DNA of 64,000 nucleotides from Minwuia sp048007105 (GTDB lineage Bacteria; Pseudomonadota; Alphaproteobacteria; Minwuiales; Minwuiaceae). The stretch covers positions 2,170,001 through 2,234,000 of the forward strand of contig NZ_CP180352.1 in the NCBI RefSeq assembly GCF_048007105.1, in the 5' to 3' direction. Under the pieces are notes generated by a model, which was not told where the DNA came from, searched no databases, and worked only from the letters and a program-made list of their open reading frames with translations. The position numbers were made by a program, and so were the translations under genes. Positions 26,814 to 35,785 of the stretch are shown piece by piece; positions within the stretch are counted from its first letter, which is position 1, and each line of letters begins with the position of its first letter.

Positions 26814-29800
26814 ATGCATGTCCGGATGGCAGTGGTCTTTTCGGCCATCTTCGTCGTCTTCATCGGCGGATTCCTGCTCTGGTACGAATCCCACCGCCGC
26901 GCTGAGCTCGAGGCGGAGCTGGCGGCTGAGGTGGCATCGGTCGGCTTCAATATCGCAACGGCGGTCGCCGCGGCGGCGGAGGCGGGCCGGTCGGAGGATC
27001 TCGGGCATCTGCTGCGTCTCGGCCAGGGGCTCCGCTCGGTCCGCTGCGTGACGCTGCTCGACGCAGCGGGCAAGGTGATCGAGAGCTGGCCGACCGACAG
27101 CTGCGCTGCGCGGGCCGCGAAGAAGACCGCCGTCTTTCCGGTCCGCGGCGGTGGCGATGTCCGCATCGATCATGGCGGCAGCTGGGTCCGCGACACGATC
27201 CTTTACGAGCTTCAGTATGTCGGCGCAGCGCTCGGCCTATCGCTGTTGACCGCGCTTCTGGCCTCGATCCTCACCAATCACATGATCGTTCAGAGACGCC
27301 TTCAGCCCGTGCTGCGGGCGGCGAGCCAGGCGCGAGCCGACGTGGAGCAGCTGCGCCGGATCGCAGAGCAGGACGACGAGATCGGCAAGATTTCCGCGGC
27401 GTTCGTGCAGCGGATCGAGGCAGAGCGGGCTGCTGCAGAACACGAGCAGGAATCCCGCCTTCAGGATCAGCGATCGGAACGCGACCGGCTGATGGCCTCC
27501 ATCTTCGACACGCTGTCAGAGGGGTTGCTGACCCATGACCTGAACATGAAGATCGTCGGCTGCAACGCCGCCGTCTGCCGTCAGTTCGGCTACACCGAGG
27601 CTGAGTTCCTCAAGCTGCACGTCAGCGATCTGATGCCGCCGGAGCAGTTCGAACTCTACAACCAGGTCTTCCAGGCCTATCTGGCCGGGGCCATCCCGCT
27701 GCCTGACCGGCAGACGACGATGACGGCGTTGCACAAGTCCGGCCGCCGGCTGATGGGCGATATCTCCTTCAGCGAGACCGTGATCGATGGCGAGCGGCTG
27801 TTCACCGGCGTGCTGACCGATCGCACGGCCGAACGGGAGGCCCAGGAGACCGCCCGAATGCTGCAGGAACGCCTGCTGGCAGCCATCGAGGCGGTGCCGG
27901 ACGGCTTCGTGCTGTTCGACGCCGAGGACCGGATGGTCATCTGCAACGAGAAGTACCGGGAGATGTATGGCCGCTCCGCCGACATGATGACCCTTGGCAC
28001 GCGGTTCGAGGACGGGCTGCGTGCGGGCGTCGGCCGCGGCGAGTATCTGGATGCGGTCGGCCGCGAGGAAGAGTGGATCGCCCAGCGCATGGCCGCCCAC
28101 CACAATCCGCCGGACGAGCCGATCGAGCAGCAACTGGCCAACGGGCGCTGGATCCGGATCACCGAACGGCGCACGCCGGAGGGCGGCATCGTCGGCTTCC
28201 GCACCGACATCACCGAGTTGAAGCAGCGCGAGTTCGAGCTCAGCCAGGCGCAGGAACGGCTGGTCTCGGCCATCGAGGCGGTGCCGGACGCCTTCGTCGT
28301 CTACGACGCCGACGACAGGCTGGTGATCTGCAACCAGAAATACCGCGAGACCTACGACAAGAGTGCCGATCTGATGGTCCAGGGCACGCTGTTCGCAGAC
28401 ATCATTCATCACGGCGCCTGGCGCGGGCAGTATCCAGCCGCCATCGGCCGGGAGGAGGAATGGATCGCCGAACGCATGGCCGCCCACCGCAATCCGCCCG
28501 AGAAGCCCATCGAACAGCAGCTGGACGGAGACCGGTGGCTGTCGATCGTCGAGCGGCGGACGCCGGACGGCGGCACGGTCGGCTTCCGCACCGACATCAC
28601 GGAACTGAAACGCCGTGAATTCAGCCTGCGGGAGAGCGAGGGCCGCATCCGCGCCACCATCGACGCCGCGCTCGACTGCATCATCATCATGGACCGCGAC
28701 GGCAATGTCGTGCGCTTCAACCCGGCCGCCGAGAAACTGTTCGGCTACGACGCGGCGGCGGTGGTCGGAAAGGAGATGGCGGATCTGGTCATTCCGCCGG
28801 ACCTCAGAGAGGCGCACCGCAAGGGGCTCGCCCACTACCTCGTCAGCGGCGAGGGCCCGGTGATCGGCAACCGGATCGAGATCGAGGCCATGGATGCAAA
28901 CGGGCGCATCTTCCCGATCGAGCTGGCGATCAGCGTCGCGGACGGGCGCGGCGGACCCGAGTTCATCGGCTATCTGCGCGACATCACCGAGCTCCGGGAC
29001 GCCCGGGCCGAGCTGACGCTGCAGCGCGACCGCGCCGAGGAGGCGAACCGTGCCAAGAGCCGGTTCCTTGCGATGATGAGCCACGAGATCCGCACGCCGC
29101 TGAACGCGGTGCTCGGGGTACTGGGCCTGCTGACCGAAACCCCTCTCTCCGGGGACCAGGAGAAATACGTTACCACCGGCCGCCGCTCCGCCGAGGCGCT
29201 GCTGACGGTCATCAACGACATTCTCGACTTCTCCAAGATGGAAGCCGGGAAGCTGGAACTGGAGGTCTCGCCCTTCGACCCGGCCGATCTGGTGCGGCTG
29301 GTGATGGAGGTACTCGAACCGCGGGTGCGGGAGAAAGGCGTGGACCTGCGGCTGGAAGCCGACCCCGACCTGCCGGCGCCGCTGCTCGGCGATCCGGGCC
29401 GCATGCGTCAGGTGTTGCTGAATTTCGGTTCAAATGCCGCACGTTTCACCCAGCAGGGCGAGATCGTGTTCCGCGTCGAACAGGCCGGCGGTCACAAGGC
29501 GAGGCCGAGGCTGCGGTTCTCGGTCACCGACAGCGGATCGGGCGTTTCCGAGGAAGTGCGCGACCGGCTGTTCACCGAGTTCGCGACCACCGGCGACGGC
29601 GATGCCCAGCTCGGCGGCACGGGTCTTGGGCTGGCGATCTGCAAGCGCATCGTCGACGCCATCGGCGGCGAGATCGGCTTCGAGAGCGAGCGCGGCCGCG
29701 GCAGCACCTTCTGGTTCGAGGCCGATCTGGAGCGGGCCTCGCTGTCCGCGCCGGCGGAAGCGGCCGCCGGCCCCGCCATCGACGACGCCGACACAATCGC

Positions 29801-30575
29801 CCGGCGCAGCCACGTGCGCCTTCTGGTCGCCGAAGACAATCCGGCGAACCAGATGGTTGTCCAGGTGATGCTGCAGAAGGCCGGCTTCGCCATGGACCTG
29901 GCCGGCAACGGCGCCGAGGCCGTGGAGGCCGTGGAGCGGCGTCCGTATCACGCGGTACTGATGGATATCGGCATGCCGGTGATGGACGGGCTGGAGGCGA
30001 CGTCCGCGATCCGGGCCCTTCCCGGCGAACGGGGCCAGGTGCCGATCATCGCCATGACCGCGCATGTGCTGGAAAGCGAGAAGTCGAACATCCTCGCATC
30101 GGGTATGGACGATTTCGTCGCCAAGCCGATCGACCGGGCGCATCTGATCCGCACCATCGACCGCTGGGTGCTGACCGAGGCCCCTGTGCCGGAGGCGGTG
30201 GCGCCCGAACCGCAGCACGAACATCCGCTGTTCGATCCCGAGGTACTCGACCGCCTTGCGGAGGAGACCTCGCCGGAGGTCATCCCGCAGATGCTTCAGG
30301 TCTTCACCGAACATCTGACCGAATCGCTGCCGGAGATTGAAGCGGCCTCGGCAAGCCACGACGCGGCCTCACTGGATGCGGTCGCTCATCGTATCGGCAG
30401 CAGCAGCGGCTCTTTCGGTGCGATGCAGCTGTTCCGCACCTGCCGCGCCATCGAGGCGGCGGTCGCGGCCGGCAATGAGGGTGAGGCCTTCCAGCTCGCC
30501 GCCGGCTTGCCCGAATTGGCAAGACGATCGATGCGGGAAATGGAAGGCCACGCGACACGACACTACGGAAACTGA
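26814..30575 (+). CDS. Multi-PAS hybrid sensor histidine kinase with receiver and Hpt domains
   Basis: The product of about 1253 residues has two transmembrane segments (about 5-22 and 138-155) flanking a short periplasmic domain. A linker and four PAS domains follow: PAS, then two nearly identical PAS modules with MVICNEKYREMYG and LVICNQKYRETYD, then another PAS. The HisKA domain has FLAMMSHEIRTPLNAV (His757), and HATPase_c has GTGLGLAICKRIVDA. A receiver has VLMDIGMPVMDG (Asp1051), and a C-terminal Hpt has AHRIGSSSGSFG (His1192). It is an ArcB/BarA-like phosphorelay sensor. It stands alone at the left end of the exopolysaccharide island and is a candidate sensor for the sigma-54 regulator at the other end. 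A TTG at 26793 could extend the start. Confidence 0.9.
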   Translation: MHVRMAVVFSAIFVVFIGGFLLWYESHRRAELEAELAAEVASVGFNIATAVAAAAEAGRSEDLGHLLRLGQGLRSVRCVTLLDAAGKVIESWPTDSCAARAAKKTAVFPVRGGGDVRIDHGGSWVRDTILYELQYVGAALGLSLLTALLASILTNHMIVQRRLQPVLRAASQARADVEQLRRIAEQDDEIGKISAAFVQRIEAERAAAEHEQESRLQDQRSERDRLMASIFDTLSEGLLTHDLNMKIVGCNAAVCRQFGYTEAEFLKLHVSDLMPPEQFELYNQVFQAYLAGAIPLPDRQTTMTALHKSGRRLMGDISFSETVIDGERLFTGVLTDRTAEREAQETARMLQERLLAAIEAVPDGFVLFDAEDRMVICNEKYREMYGRSADMMTLGTRFEDGLRAGVGRGEYLDAVGREEEWIAQRMAAHHNPPDEPIEQQLANGRWIRITERRTPEGGIVGFRTDITELKQREFELSQAQERLVSAIEAVPDAFVVYDADDRLVICNQKYRETYDKSADLMVQGTLFADIIHHGAWRGQYPAAIGREEEWIAERMAAHRNPPEKPIEQQLDGDRWLSIVERRTPDGGTVGFRTDITELKRREFSLRESEGRIRATIDAALDCIIIMDRDGNVVRFNPAAEKLFGYDAAAVVGKEMADLVIPPDLREAHRKGLAHYLVSGEGPVIGNRIEIEAMDANGRIFPIELAISVADGRGGPEFIGYLRDITELRDARAELTLQRDRAEEANRAKSRFLAMMSHEIRTPLNAVLGVLGLLTETPLSGDQEKYVTTGRRSAEALLTVINDILDFSKMEAGKLELEVSPFDPADLVRLVMEVLEPRVREKGVDLRLEADPDLPAPLLGDPGRMRQVLLNFGSNAARFTQQGEIVFRVEQAGGHKARPRLRFSVTDSGSGVSEEVRDRLFTEFATTGDGDAQLGGTGLGLAICKRIVDAIGGEIGFESERGRGSTFWFEADLERASLSAPAEAAAGPAIDDADTIARRSHVRLLVAEDNPANQMVVQVMLQKAGFAMDLAGNGAEAVEAVERRPYHAVLMDIGMPVMDGLEATSAIRALPGERGQVPIIAMTAHVLESEKSNILASGMDDFVAKPIDRAHLIRTIDRWVLTEAPVPEAVAPEPQHEHPLFDPEVLDRLAEETSPEVIPQMLQVFTEHLTESLPEIEAASASHDAASLDAVAHRIGSSSGSFGAMQLFRTCRAIEAAVAAGNEGEAFQLAAGLPELARRSMREMEGHATRHYGN

Positions 30576-30576
30576 A

Positions 30577-30594
30577 GCCCTCCGGGGGGAGGGC
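30577..30594. terminator. GC-rich hairpin between convergent genes
   Basis: GCCCTCC and GGAGGGC form a 7-bp stem with a GGGG loop directly after the kinase stop and before the end of the convergent ATPase gene. It lacks a T-run, so termination efficiency is uncertain. Confidence 0.4.
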
Positions 30595-30601
30595 CCAGGG
30601 T

Positions 30602-31312
30602 TCACCCCACGCTACGAAACCGGAAACCCAGAAGCCGGGGCAGCCACGGCAAGAGCGCCGAGAGCTGCCGGAAGCGGCGGGACAGGCCCTGGAAGGGCAA
30701 TTCCATCTCGCGCTCGTTGAGGACCGTCCCGGCGATGCGCCCGCCCATCTCGGTCAGACGGTCCGTGGCGGCCTGCAGCCGGGCCGCAGACGTCACCGCG
30801 CCGGCAACGGCCAGATAGGTGACGTCGAACAGCGCCGTGACCGCGCAGCCGTCGACCGTTGCGCTGGTCCGTCTGGCGGCGACAGGAGCGCCATCGGCGA
30901 CGATCAGGTCATAGCTCGCACCGAGCGTTTCGAGCTCTGCGGCAAGCAGGCTGCCATCCTTCTGTCCGGAACGCCTCGCGCCGGCCCAGCTGCGGATGCG
31001 GGTGACATCCAGGGTGCGGCCGGGGATGGTCTTCGGCGCGGTCAGCACACCCTCGAGTGGCTGAGGCCCGGTCTCCAGATCCAGGAACAGGACCTGCTCG
31101 GTGTAAGGCTTCAGCGGATCCAGATCGACGAACAGGACCCGCTGGCCCGACATCACCGCCCGCTGGGCGACCGCCCAGGCGAGGGTCGAGGCGCCGGCGC
31201 CACGGGTGGCACCGGTGAACAGCACCGCCGGGCAGCGCTCGCCGCCTGCCAGCGTGCGGAGCTGGTTCAGGATGCGGTCCAGCTCCACATGGTCGATCGG
31301 CAGCGGGGTCAT
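30602..31312 (-). CDS. CpsD/ParA-like ATPase of the polysaccharide locus with altered Walker A
   Basis: The 236-residue protein follows the pattern of BY-kinase/CpsD cytoplasmic domains: AVLFTGATRGAGASTLAWAVA, then VLFVDLDPLKPY (Walker A') and YDLIVADGAPV. The Walker A position where CpsD has PGEGKST reads RGAGAST, so the key Lys is Ala. No C-terminal Tyr cluster is seen. It overlaps the SLBB-protein stop by one base (TGATG) and is the last gene of the STAS-lipoprotein-SLBB operon. It probably pairs with the kinase-less Wzz protein at 42846 to control chain length. Enzymatic activity is doubtful. Confidence 0.75.
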   Translation of the reverse strand: MTPLPIDHVELDRILNQLRTLAGGERCPAVLFTGATRGAGASTLAWAVAQRAVMSGQRVLFVDLDPLKPYTEQVLFLDLETGPQPLEGVLTAPKTIPGRTLDVTRIRSWAGARRSGQKDGSLLAAELETLGASYDLIVADGAPVAARRTSATVDGCAVTALFDVTYLAVAGAVTSAARLQAATDRLTEMGGRIAGTVLNEREMELPFQGLSRRFRQLSALLPWLPRLLGFRFRSVG

Positions 31313-33435
31313 CACAGCGCCCCCAGCACGGCGAAGATGGAGACGACCTGGAAAACGTCGCGCACGCCGTTCATGAAGATCTGCCAGTCGCTCTGGCTGA
31401 GCGAGGGGACGTAGACCGTGTCGCCCTTTCGGACCACCGGCAGCTCGGAGAAATCGCCGCCGCGGGCGAACTGGACCAGGTCGAAGGCCGTTGCCTTCGG
31501 CTCGCCGTCGACGACGTGGACCACGACGATCTTTTCCTGCCAGGCATCAGCGGCGGGGCCGCCGGCCTCGGCCAGCAGATCCAGAATGGTCATGCTGTCG
31601 TCGAACTTGTAGCGCCCGGGGTTGCGGACGGACCCGAGCACCCGGACCATGGCGGCCGGATCGGTCTCGGTGTAGTCGCGGTCGCGGCCGGGGACATAGA
31701 TCACGTCGCCCGGCACCACCTGCGGCAGCAGGCTGTCGTCGCCGGTTTCGAAATAGAGTGCCAGATTGACCTTCGAGACCCGCGAACCGCTGCCGTCGCG
31801 ATGGCTGATGCGGATGTTCTGCAGATCGGCGTTCGGCGTCGGGCCGTTCGCGGCCGAGACGATGTCCAGGAAGTGCAGGCTGGGGTTGAAGGCGTAGCGG
31901 CCCGGTGCGCCGACGGCGCCCATGACGTAGATCGCGCGGTCGGAGTCCAGCCGGGTCCATTGGCTGCGGTTGTCGGAAGGATCGCGCGGCAGTTCCGGCA
32001 CGGTCACCGTGTCGCCGGCGTTCAGCCGCGGCAGGTCGGCCAGCGAACCGCCTTCGTTGATGAAGCTCTGCAGGTCGAAGACCCGCGCCTCGGCCCGGTC
32101 GCCATTCTGGTGCAGTATCTTGATCCTGGTCGCGTCGCCGTACTGGGTCGGGCCGCCGGCATGGGCCATCAGGTCCAGCAGGGACATCTCGTCGGACCAC
32201 TCGTAGCGGCCCGGACGGTGCACCTGCCCGATGATGCGGATGGCGCGGTCGGTGCCGATCTTCAGCCAGGACTTCTCCAGCTGGTCGGTCTTCTCCGGCA
32301 CGAAGATGGCGTCGCCGGGGTGGATCGCCGGCACGGTCAGGCCAGGGCGGCCTTCGGTGTAGCCGGCCAGGTCGAAGGGCAGCACTTCGCCATTGGCGCG
32401 GATGACGCGAAGCTGGCGGGTCTCGGCATAGCGGTTCGGGCCGCCGGCATTGGCCAGCACGTCGAAGAAGTTCGCGCCCTCGGTCATCTCGTAGGAACCG
32501 GGCTTGGCGACCTCGCCCATGACATAGACGGTGCGGACGCCGGCCTTCACCTCGTCGACATTGATCGGGACATAGACGGTTGCGCCTTCCTGAAGCTTCG
32601 GCAGCAGGGTCGCATCGCCGGTGTCGAAGTACTTCTTCAGGTCGAAGACGACCGGCGCGCCGCCGTTCATGATGCGGATCTTCTCGACGCCGGCATACCG
32701 GGTCAGGCCGCCCGCGCGCATGATCACGTCAACGACAGTCTGGTCGGACTTGAAGGCGAAGGTGCCGGGATTCTGGACCTCGCCGAAGACCTTGACGGCG
32801 CCGCGCTCCTCGCCGGCGTCGCCGGCTGCGGTCAGGGTCTTCGCGTCGAATTCGACCTCGACATTTCCGATCAGCGGCGACGACGGCACGAAGATCGTGT
32901 CGCCCGACTGAAGCGCGGGAATGGCGTTGAGGTCGCCGGAGTCCAGATAGGCCTTGTAGTCGAAGACGCGGGTGTCTTCGCCGCGGCGCAGCTGGAAGCG
33001 GTCCAGCTGGGCGCCCTGGCGCAGGCCGCCGGCGGCCGAAACCGCCATCTGGACATTGCCGTACTCCGGCAGATCGACTTCCTTCGGCTCCTTCACGAAA
33101 CCGAGCACGGAGATCACCAGCCGCCGTTCCTTCAACCGCACCTCCAGCTGCGAGAGATCGCGGTAGGCGCTGGACAGGGCCAGATAGATGCGGCGGCGCG
33201 CCGTGTCGACGTCGATGCCGGAGACCGGCAGCGCGCCGGCCTCGGGCAACTGGATGACGCCGCGCGAATCGAGCTGGAAGGGCGCGTCGAAATCCGGCTC
33301 GCCGGGCAGGACGATCTGGATGATGTCGCCGGCGGTCAGGACCGGATTGTCATCGGCGGCAATCGCCGGCCGCATGAAGATGGCGGCAACGATCGCAAGC
33401 AGCGCATACAGCGCAAGCGCGTGGAAGCGGGTCAT
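31312..33435 (-). CDS. Polysaccharide export protein with six SLBB domains (Wza-related)
   Basis: The 707-residue protein has a signal peptide (cleavage after AIAA). An N-terminal polysaccharide-export domain follows (VLTAGDIIQIVLPGEPDF). Six SLBB repeats come next, each built around an xGxVxxPGxY-like strand: LGFVKEPKEV, FGEVQNPGTF, MGEVAKPGSY, IGQVHRPGRY, MGAVGAPGRY and LGSVRNPGRY. Most repeats end in a GDxIxVP box. There is no lipobox Cys. The last 15 residues are hydrophobic and may form the outer-membrane helix. Wza-type proteins usually have two or three SLBB domains. GAGGAG precedes the ATG. It exports the island polysaccharide across the outer membrane. Confidence 0.9.
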   Translation of the reverse strand: MTRFHALALYALLAIVAAIFMRPAIAADDNPVLTAGDIIQIVLPGEPDFDAPFQLDSRGVIQLPEAGALPVSGIDVDTARRRIYLALSSAYRDLSQLEVRLKERRLVISVLGFVKEPKEVDLPEYGNVQMAVSAAGGLRQGAQLDRFQLRRGEDTRVFDYKAYLDSGDLNAIPALQSGDTIFVPSSPLIGNVEVEFDAKTLTAAGDAGEERGAVKVFGEVQNPGTFAFKSDQTVVDVIMRAGGLTRYAGVEKIRIMNGGAPVVFDLKKYFDTGDATLLPKLQEGATVYVPINVDEVKAGVRTVYVMGEVAKPGSYEMTEGANFFDVLANAGGPNRYAETRQLRVIRANGEVLPFDLAGYTEGRPGLTVPAIHPGDAIFVPEKTDQLEKSWLKIGTDRAIRIIGQVHRPGRYEWSDEMSLLDLMAHAGGPTQYGDATRIKILHQNGDRAEARVFDLQSFINEGGSLADLPRLNAGDTVTVPELPRDPSDNRSQWTRLDSDRAIYVMGAVGAPGRYAFNPSLHFLDIVSAANGPTPNADLQNIRISHRDGSGSRVSKVNLALYFETGDDSLLPQVVPGDVIYVPGRDRDYTETDPAAMVRVLGSVRNPGRYKFDDSMTILDLLAEAGGPAADAWQEKIVVVHVVDGEPKATAFDLVQFARGGDFSELPVVRKGDTVYVPSLSQSDWQIFMNGVRDVFQVVSIFAVLGAL

Positions 33436-33468
33436 TGGTGAAGCTCCTCACCTTGAGTTGACGGGTTG

Positions 33469-33873
33469 TCATAGGTCGACGCCGTCGCGCGGCTTGGCCG
33501 CCCGCGCGATGGCGTTTTCGATCCTTTCGATGCGTTCGCGGAGTGCGATCAGGTTCCGGGCCGCCGACGCGTCCAGGCCCCCAGCGATCTCCCGGCCGGC
33601 CCGGATGGCGAGGCGTTCGGCCAGCACCAGTTCGGCGGGCGCCCAGCGCAGCGCGTCGCGCTGCACCGCGTCCTCCAGCCGGCGCAGGCAGCGGGCATGC
33701 TGCACCTGCAGCGCCTGCTCCCCGGCATCGGCCGCGGTCACCAGATGGACCGGGTGGGGCATGGCGGAGATCTCCGCCGCGCCGCCGCCCCGGTGCTCGG
33801 GCCAGGTCACCGCGCAGCCGCCGGCCATCGCCGCGAGGGCGATGACGGCAAGCATGGAACCGGAACGCGTCAT
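33469..33873 (-). CDS. Small lipoprotein of the polysaccharide operon
   Basis: The 134-residue product starts MTRSGSMLAVIALAAMAGGC, a lipoprotein signal with lipobox MAGGC. The mature part is helical and Arg/Glu-rich (LRRLEDAVQRDALRW, LRERIERIENAIARA) and probably forms a coiled coil. The start lies 1 nt after the stop of the upstream STAS gene. It is likely an accessory envelope protein for polysaccharide export. No family is recognised. Confidence 0.75.
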   Translation of the reverse strand: MTRSGSMLAVIALAAMAGGCAVTWPEHRGGGAAEISAMPHPVHLVTAADAGEQALQVQHARCLRRLEDAVQRDALRWAPAELVLAERLAIRAGREIAGGLDASAARNLIALRERIERIENAIARAAKPRDGVDL

Positions 33874-33874
33874 G

Positions 33875-34237
33875 TCAGGCGGCCTGGGCCAGCGGCATGA
33901 AGCCGTCATCGGCGCGGTCGCCGATCGCCGCGGCAGGATGAACGTTCAGCGGGCGGGTCAGCTTCAGCTGCTGCAGCATGCGCAGCGGCTGACCGGCAAT
34001 GCCGCGGATCACGAACTCGCCACGGCGCATCTTCATGCGCTTGGCGATATCGACCAGCAGGCCGAGGCCCGACGGATCCATGAACGGTACGTCGCGCAGG
34101 TCGACGGTGATGTGGTCGATGCCCGGCTCGGACAGCGCCTCGATGTGGCCCGCGGCATCCAGGACGCCGATGGCGTCGAGCGGGCCCTCGGGGCGGAAGA
34201 AGACGGCGCCAGGGGCGTCGAAGCGGAACTCGGTCAT
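33875..34237 (-). CDS. STAS-domain protein (anti-sigma-factor antagonist-like)
   Basis: The 120-residue protein has the STAS core HITVDLRDVPFMDPSGLGLLVDIAKRM. The Ser of DPSGLG corresponds to the phosphorylatable Ser of SpoIIAA-type antagonists. It is the first gene of the operon STAS-lipoprotein-SLBB-CpsD and has a candidate sigma-54 promoter 42 nt upstream. No partner anti-sigma factor or Ser kinase is visible. GGGAG precedes the ATG at 34237. A role in post-translational control of polysaccharide synthesis is inferred. Confidence 0.85.
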   Translation of the reverse strand: MTEFRFDAPGAVFFRPEGPLDAIGVLDAAGHIEALSEPGIDHITVDLRDVPFMDPSGLGLLVDIAKRMKMRRGEFVIRGIAGQPLRMLQQLKLTRPLNVHPAAAIGDRADDGFMPLAQAA

Positions 34238-34278
34238 GGTCTCAGTCTCCCAACGGATGGTTTCTGAGACGGGGGTTC

Positions 34279-34293
34279 GCAATTCCCGGCCCG
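34279..34293 (-). promoter_or_regulatory. Candidate sigma-54 promoter P1 (STAS operon)
   Basis: On the minus strand the sequence is CGGGCCGGGAATTGC, with GG at -24 and TTGC at -12 separated by 8 nt. It ends 42 nt before the STAS start codon. Confidence 0.6.
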
Positions 34294-34356
34294 CTTTTGG
34301 GCCGAGATTTTTCGTCTTTATTTCAGTTAGTTAAGAAGCATGGACAGGACGAACAT

Positions 34357-34372
34357 CCTGCAGTGTTGCAGG
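34357..34372. promoter_or_regulatory. Palindrome upstream of P1, candidate activator site
   Basis: CCTGCAGTGTTGCAGG is an inverted repeat (CCTGC-N6-GCAGG), extendable by ATC/GAT-like bases on each side. It lies about 64 nt upstream of P1 and resembles the GCTGC-N5-GCAGC palindromes at the other promoters of this locus. Confidence 0.45.
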
Positions 34373-34381
34373 ATGCAGCGG

Positions 34382-35785
34382 TCAGCGCTGCGCTCTGGCG
34401 CGGGCAGATTGCAGCGCATGCCGCAGGAATTTGAGACGCAGCGACGGCAGCGGACCATGCCGCGACCCCCCGAATTCGCCCGGCCGGCCCGGAAAGACGA
34501 GCAGCCCGTCGCCGTTCCCGCCGAAATTCCAGGTGTCGCGGAAGATGTCGACGCCCATCGGAACGAGGCGGTAGCTCTCGATGGCCTCGTAGTAGAGAAG
34601 CCCGTCGACCCGGCCGTCGATCTGGCGGAAGAAACGGAACAGGCGGCGGGCCGGCCGGTCGATCAGCAGGTCGGCGATGCCGGTTGCCGGACCCGGGCTC
34701 CGCTCGGCTTCAGGGGCTTCGGCGCGGTGCGGACCGCAGGAACCCATGCAACTCAGATAGGTCCAGAGGCCGATGTCGGCGTAGTCGCCGAAACCGGGAT
34801 GGCGGCCGGAGACCAGCCGGTTGAAGACCGGGGCATAGGTATCGACCAGTCCCTCCAGGCGAGGGTCGCGGTCCGTGGTCACCAGCACGCGCACATCCGG
34901 GGCGAGACGCCTGTAGTTGCCCAGCGTCTCGGCAAGCGCGTCAAGATCCGCCGGCTCGTCAGCGGCATAGACCCAGGCCCGGCCCTTCAGCCCCTCGATC
35001 TCGACCGTGCGTTGCAGCGCCTTCAGATAGGCGGCCGGGTCCGGATAGCGGCTCGCGCGCGGAAACCCGACAAGGCCGTGGATGACCTGATCCATCACCG
35101 TCTGCCGGAAGGAGACGCCTGACCCCGCGCCGGCATCCAGATCGAGCCGGCCGTCGACGATGGGCGGAAACTTCACATAGGCCTGCATCGGCTGAAGTCC
35201 GTGATCGCGCAGCATCGCGGCATAGTTGCGGTACAGCGCCGAGGGATCCGTGCAGGCGGTCCCTGCGCAGTGACCCCGCAACAGGTTGGCGGGGTTGATT
35301 CCGACCATGAAGGGCAGGCGCGGTCCGGCAGCCGGTTCAATTGTGCGCACCTCGATACGGACATGGCCCCCGCCGATCTCGACGGTCTCGTTCCGCTCGG
35401 CCCGCCATTCCGCCAGCACCAGGCGGGAGAGCGTGCAAGTCGCTGCGGAGCGGGGCGCCAGGACCTCGTGAAAGGTGCCGGTCGCCGTGGCTTCGTCGCT
35501 CGGCGTTTCCGTTTCCAGCGGCAGCATCTGCCAGAAGGCGATGTCCGGGCGGCTGGCCGACAGCCGGACGCAGGGATTGCCGTCCAGCTTCAGGATCGCA
35601 AGGACCATGTCGCCGGGCGCGGCGGTGCGCCGGGTCTCCGTGCGCCAGTCTTCGCTGAAGGCGGGCCGTTCGAGCGGGTGCAGAACAGACAGATCACCGG
35701 CGGACGCCAGCGACGGCAGCACCGAGGCGAAGGCTGCGATCGCGGCACGGATCAACCGGCCTGAACTCTTTCCGCCAAGCCGCAA
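34382..35785 (-). CDS. DUF4091-type putative glycoside hydrolase, secreted
   Basis: The 467-residue protein has an N-terminal signal (IRAAIAAFASVLPSLASAG). Its large C-terminal domain has RAWVYAADEPADLDAL, VLVTTDRDPRL, and the ending DTWNFGGNGDGLLVFPG with LPSLRLKFLRHAL, all typical of DUF4091 (related to GH123). The start is TTG 35785 with GGGAGG 7 nt upstream; a second TTG at 35755 overlaps the upstream stop. It is the last gene of the glycosyltransferase-exosortase operon and may trim or release the polysaccharide. Confidence 0.8.
   Translation of the reverse strand: MRLGGKSSGRLIRAAIAAFASVLPSLASAGDLSVLHPLERPAFSEDWRTETRRTAAPGDMVLAILKLDGNPCVRLSASRPDIAFWQMLPLETETPSDEATATGTFHEVLAPRSAATCTLSRLVLAEWRAERNETVEIGGGHVRIEVRTIEPAAGPRLPFMVGINPANLLRGHCAGTACTDPSALYRNYAAMLRDHGLQPMQAYVKFPPIVDGRLDLDAGAGSGVSFRQTVMDQVIHGLVGFPRASRYPDPAAYLKALQRTVEIEGLKGRAWVYAADEPADLDALAETLGNYRRLAPDVRVLVTTDRDPRLEGLVDTYAPVFNRLVSGRHPGFGDYADIGLWTYLSCMGSCGPHRAEAPEAERSPGPATGIADLLIDRPARRLFRFFRQIDGRVDGLLYYEAIESYRLVPMGVDIFRDTWNFGGNGDGLLVFPGRPGEFGGSRHGPLPSLRLKFLRHALQSARARAQR

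Noticed and set aside
27840..28620. Internal DNA repeat in the hybrid kinase gene (two similar PAS modules)
   Set aside because: The similarity is explained by duplication of a PAS domain, common in sensor kinases, so I did not treat it as a mobile or CRISPR-like repeat.
31516..33441. 641-codon plus-strand open frame
   Set aside because: It is antisense to the SLBB export gene and shows no recognisable domain.
34287..34304. CGGCCC...GGGCCG hairpin followed by T-rich sequence on the plus strand
   Set aside because: It looks like a terminator for plus-strand transcription, but no plus-strand gene ends there; it overlaps candidate promoter P1, so I did not call it a terminator.
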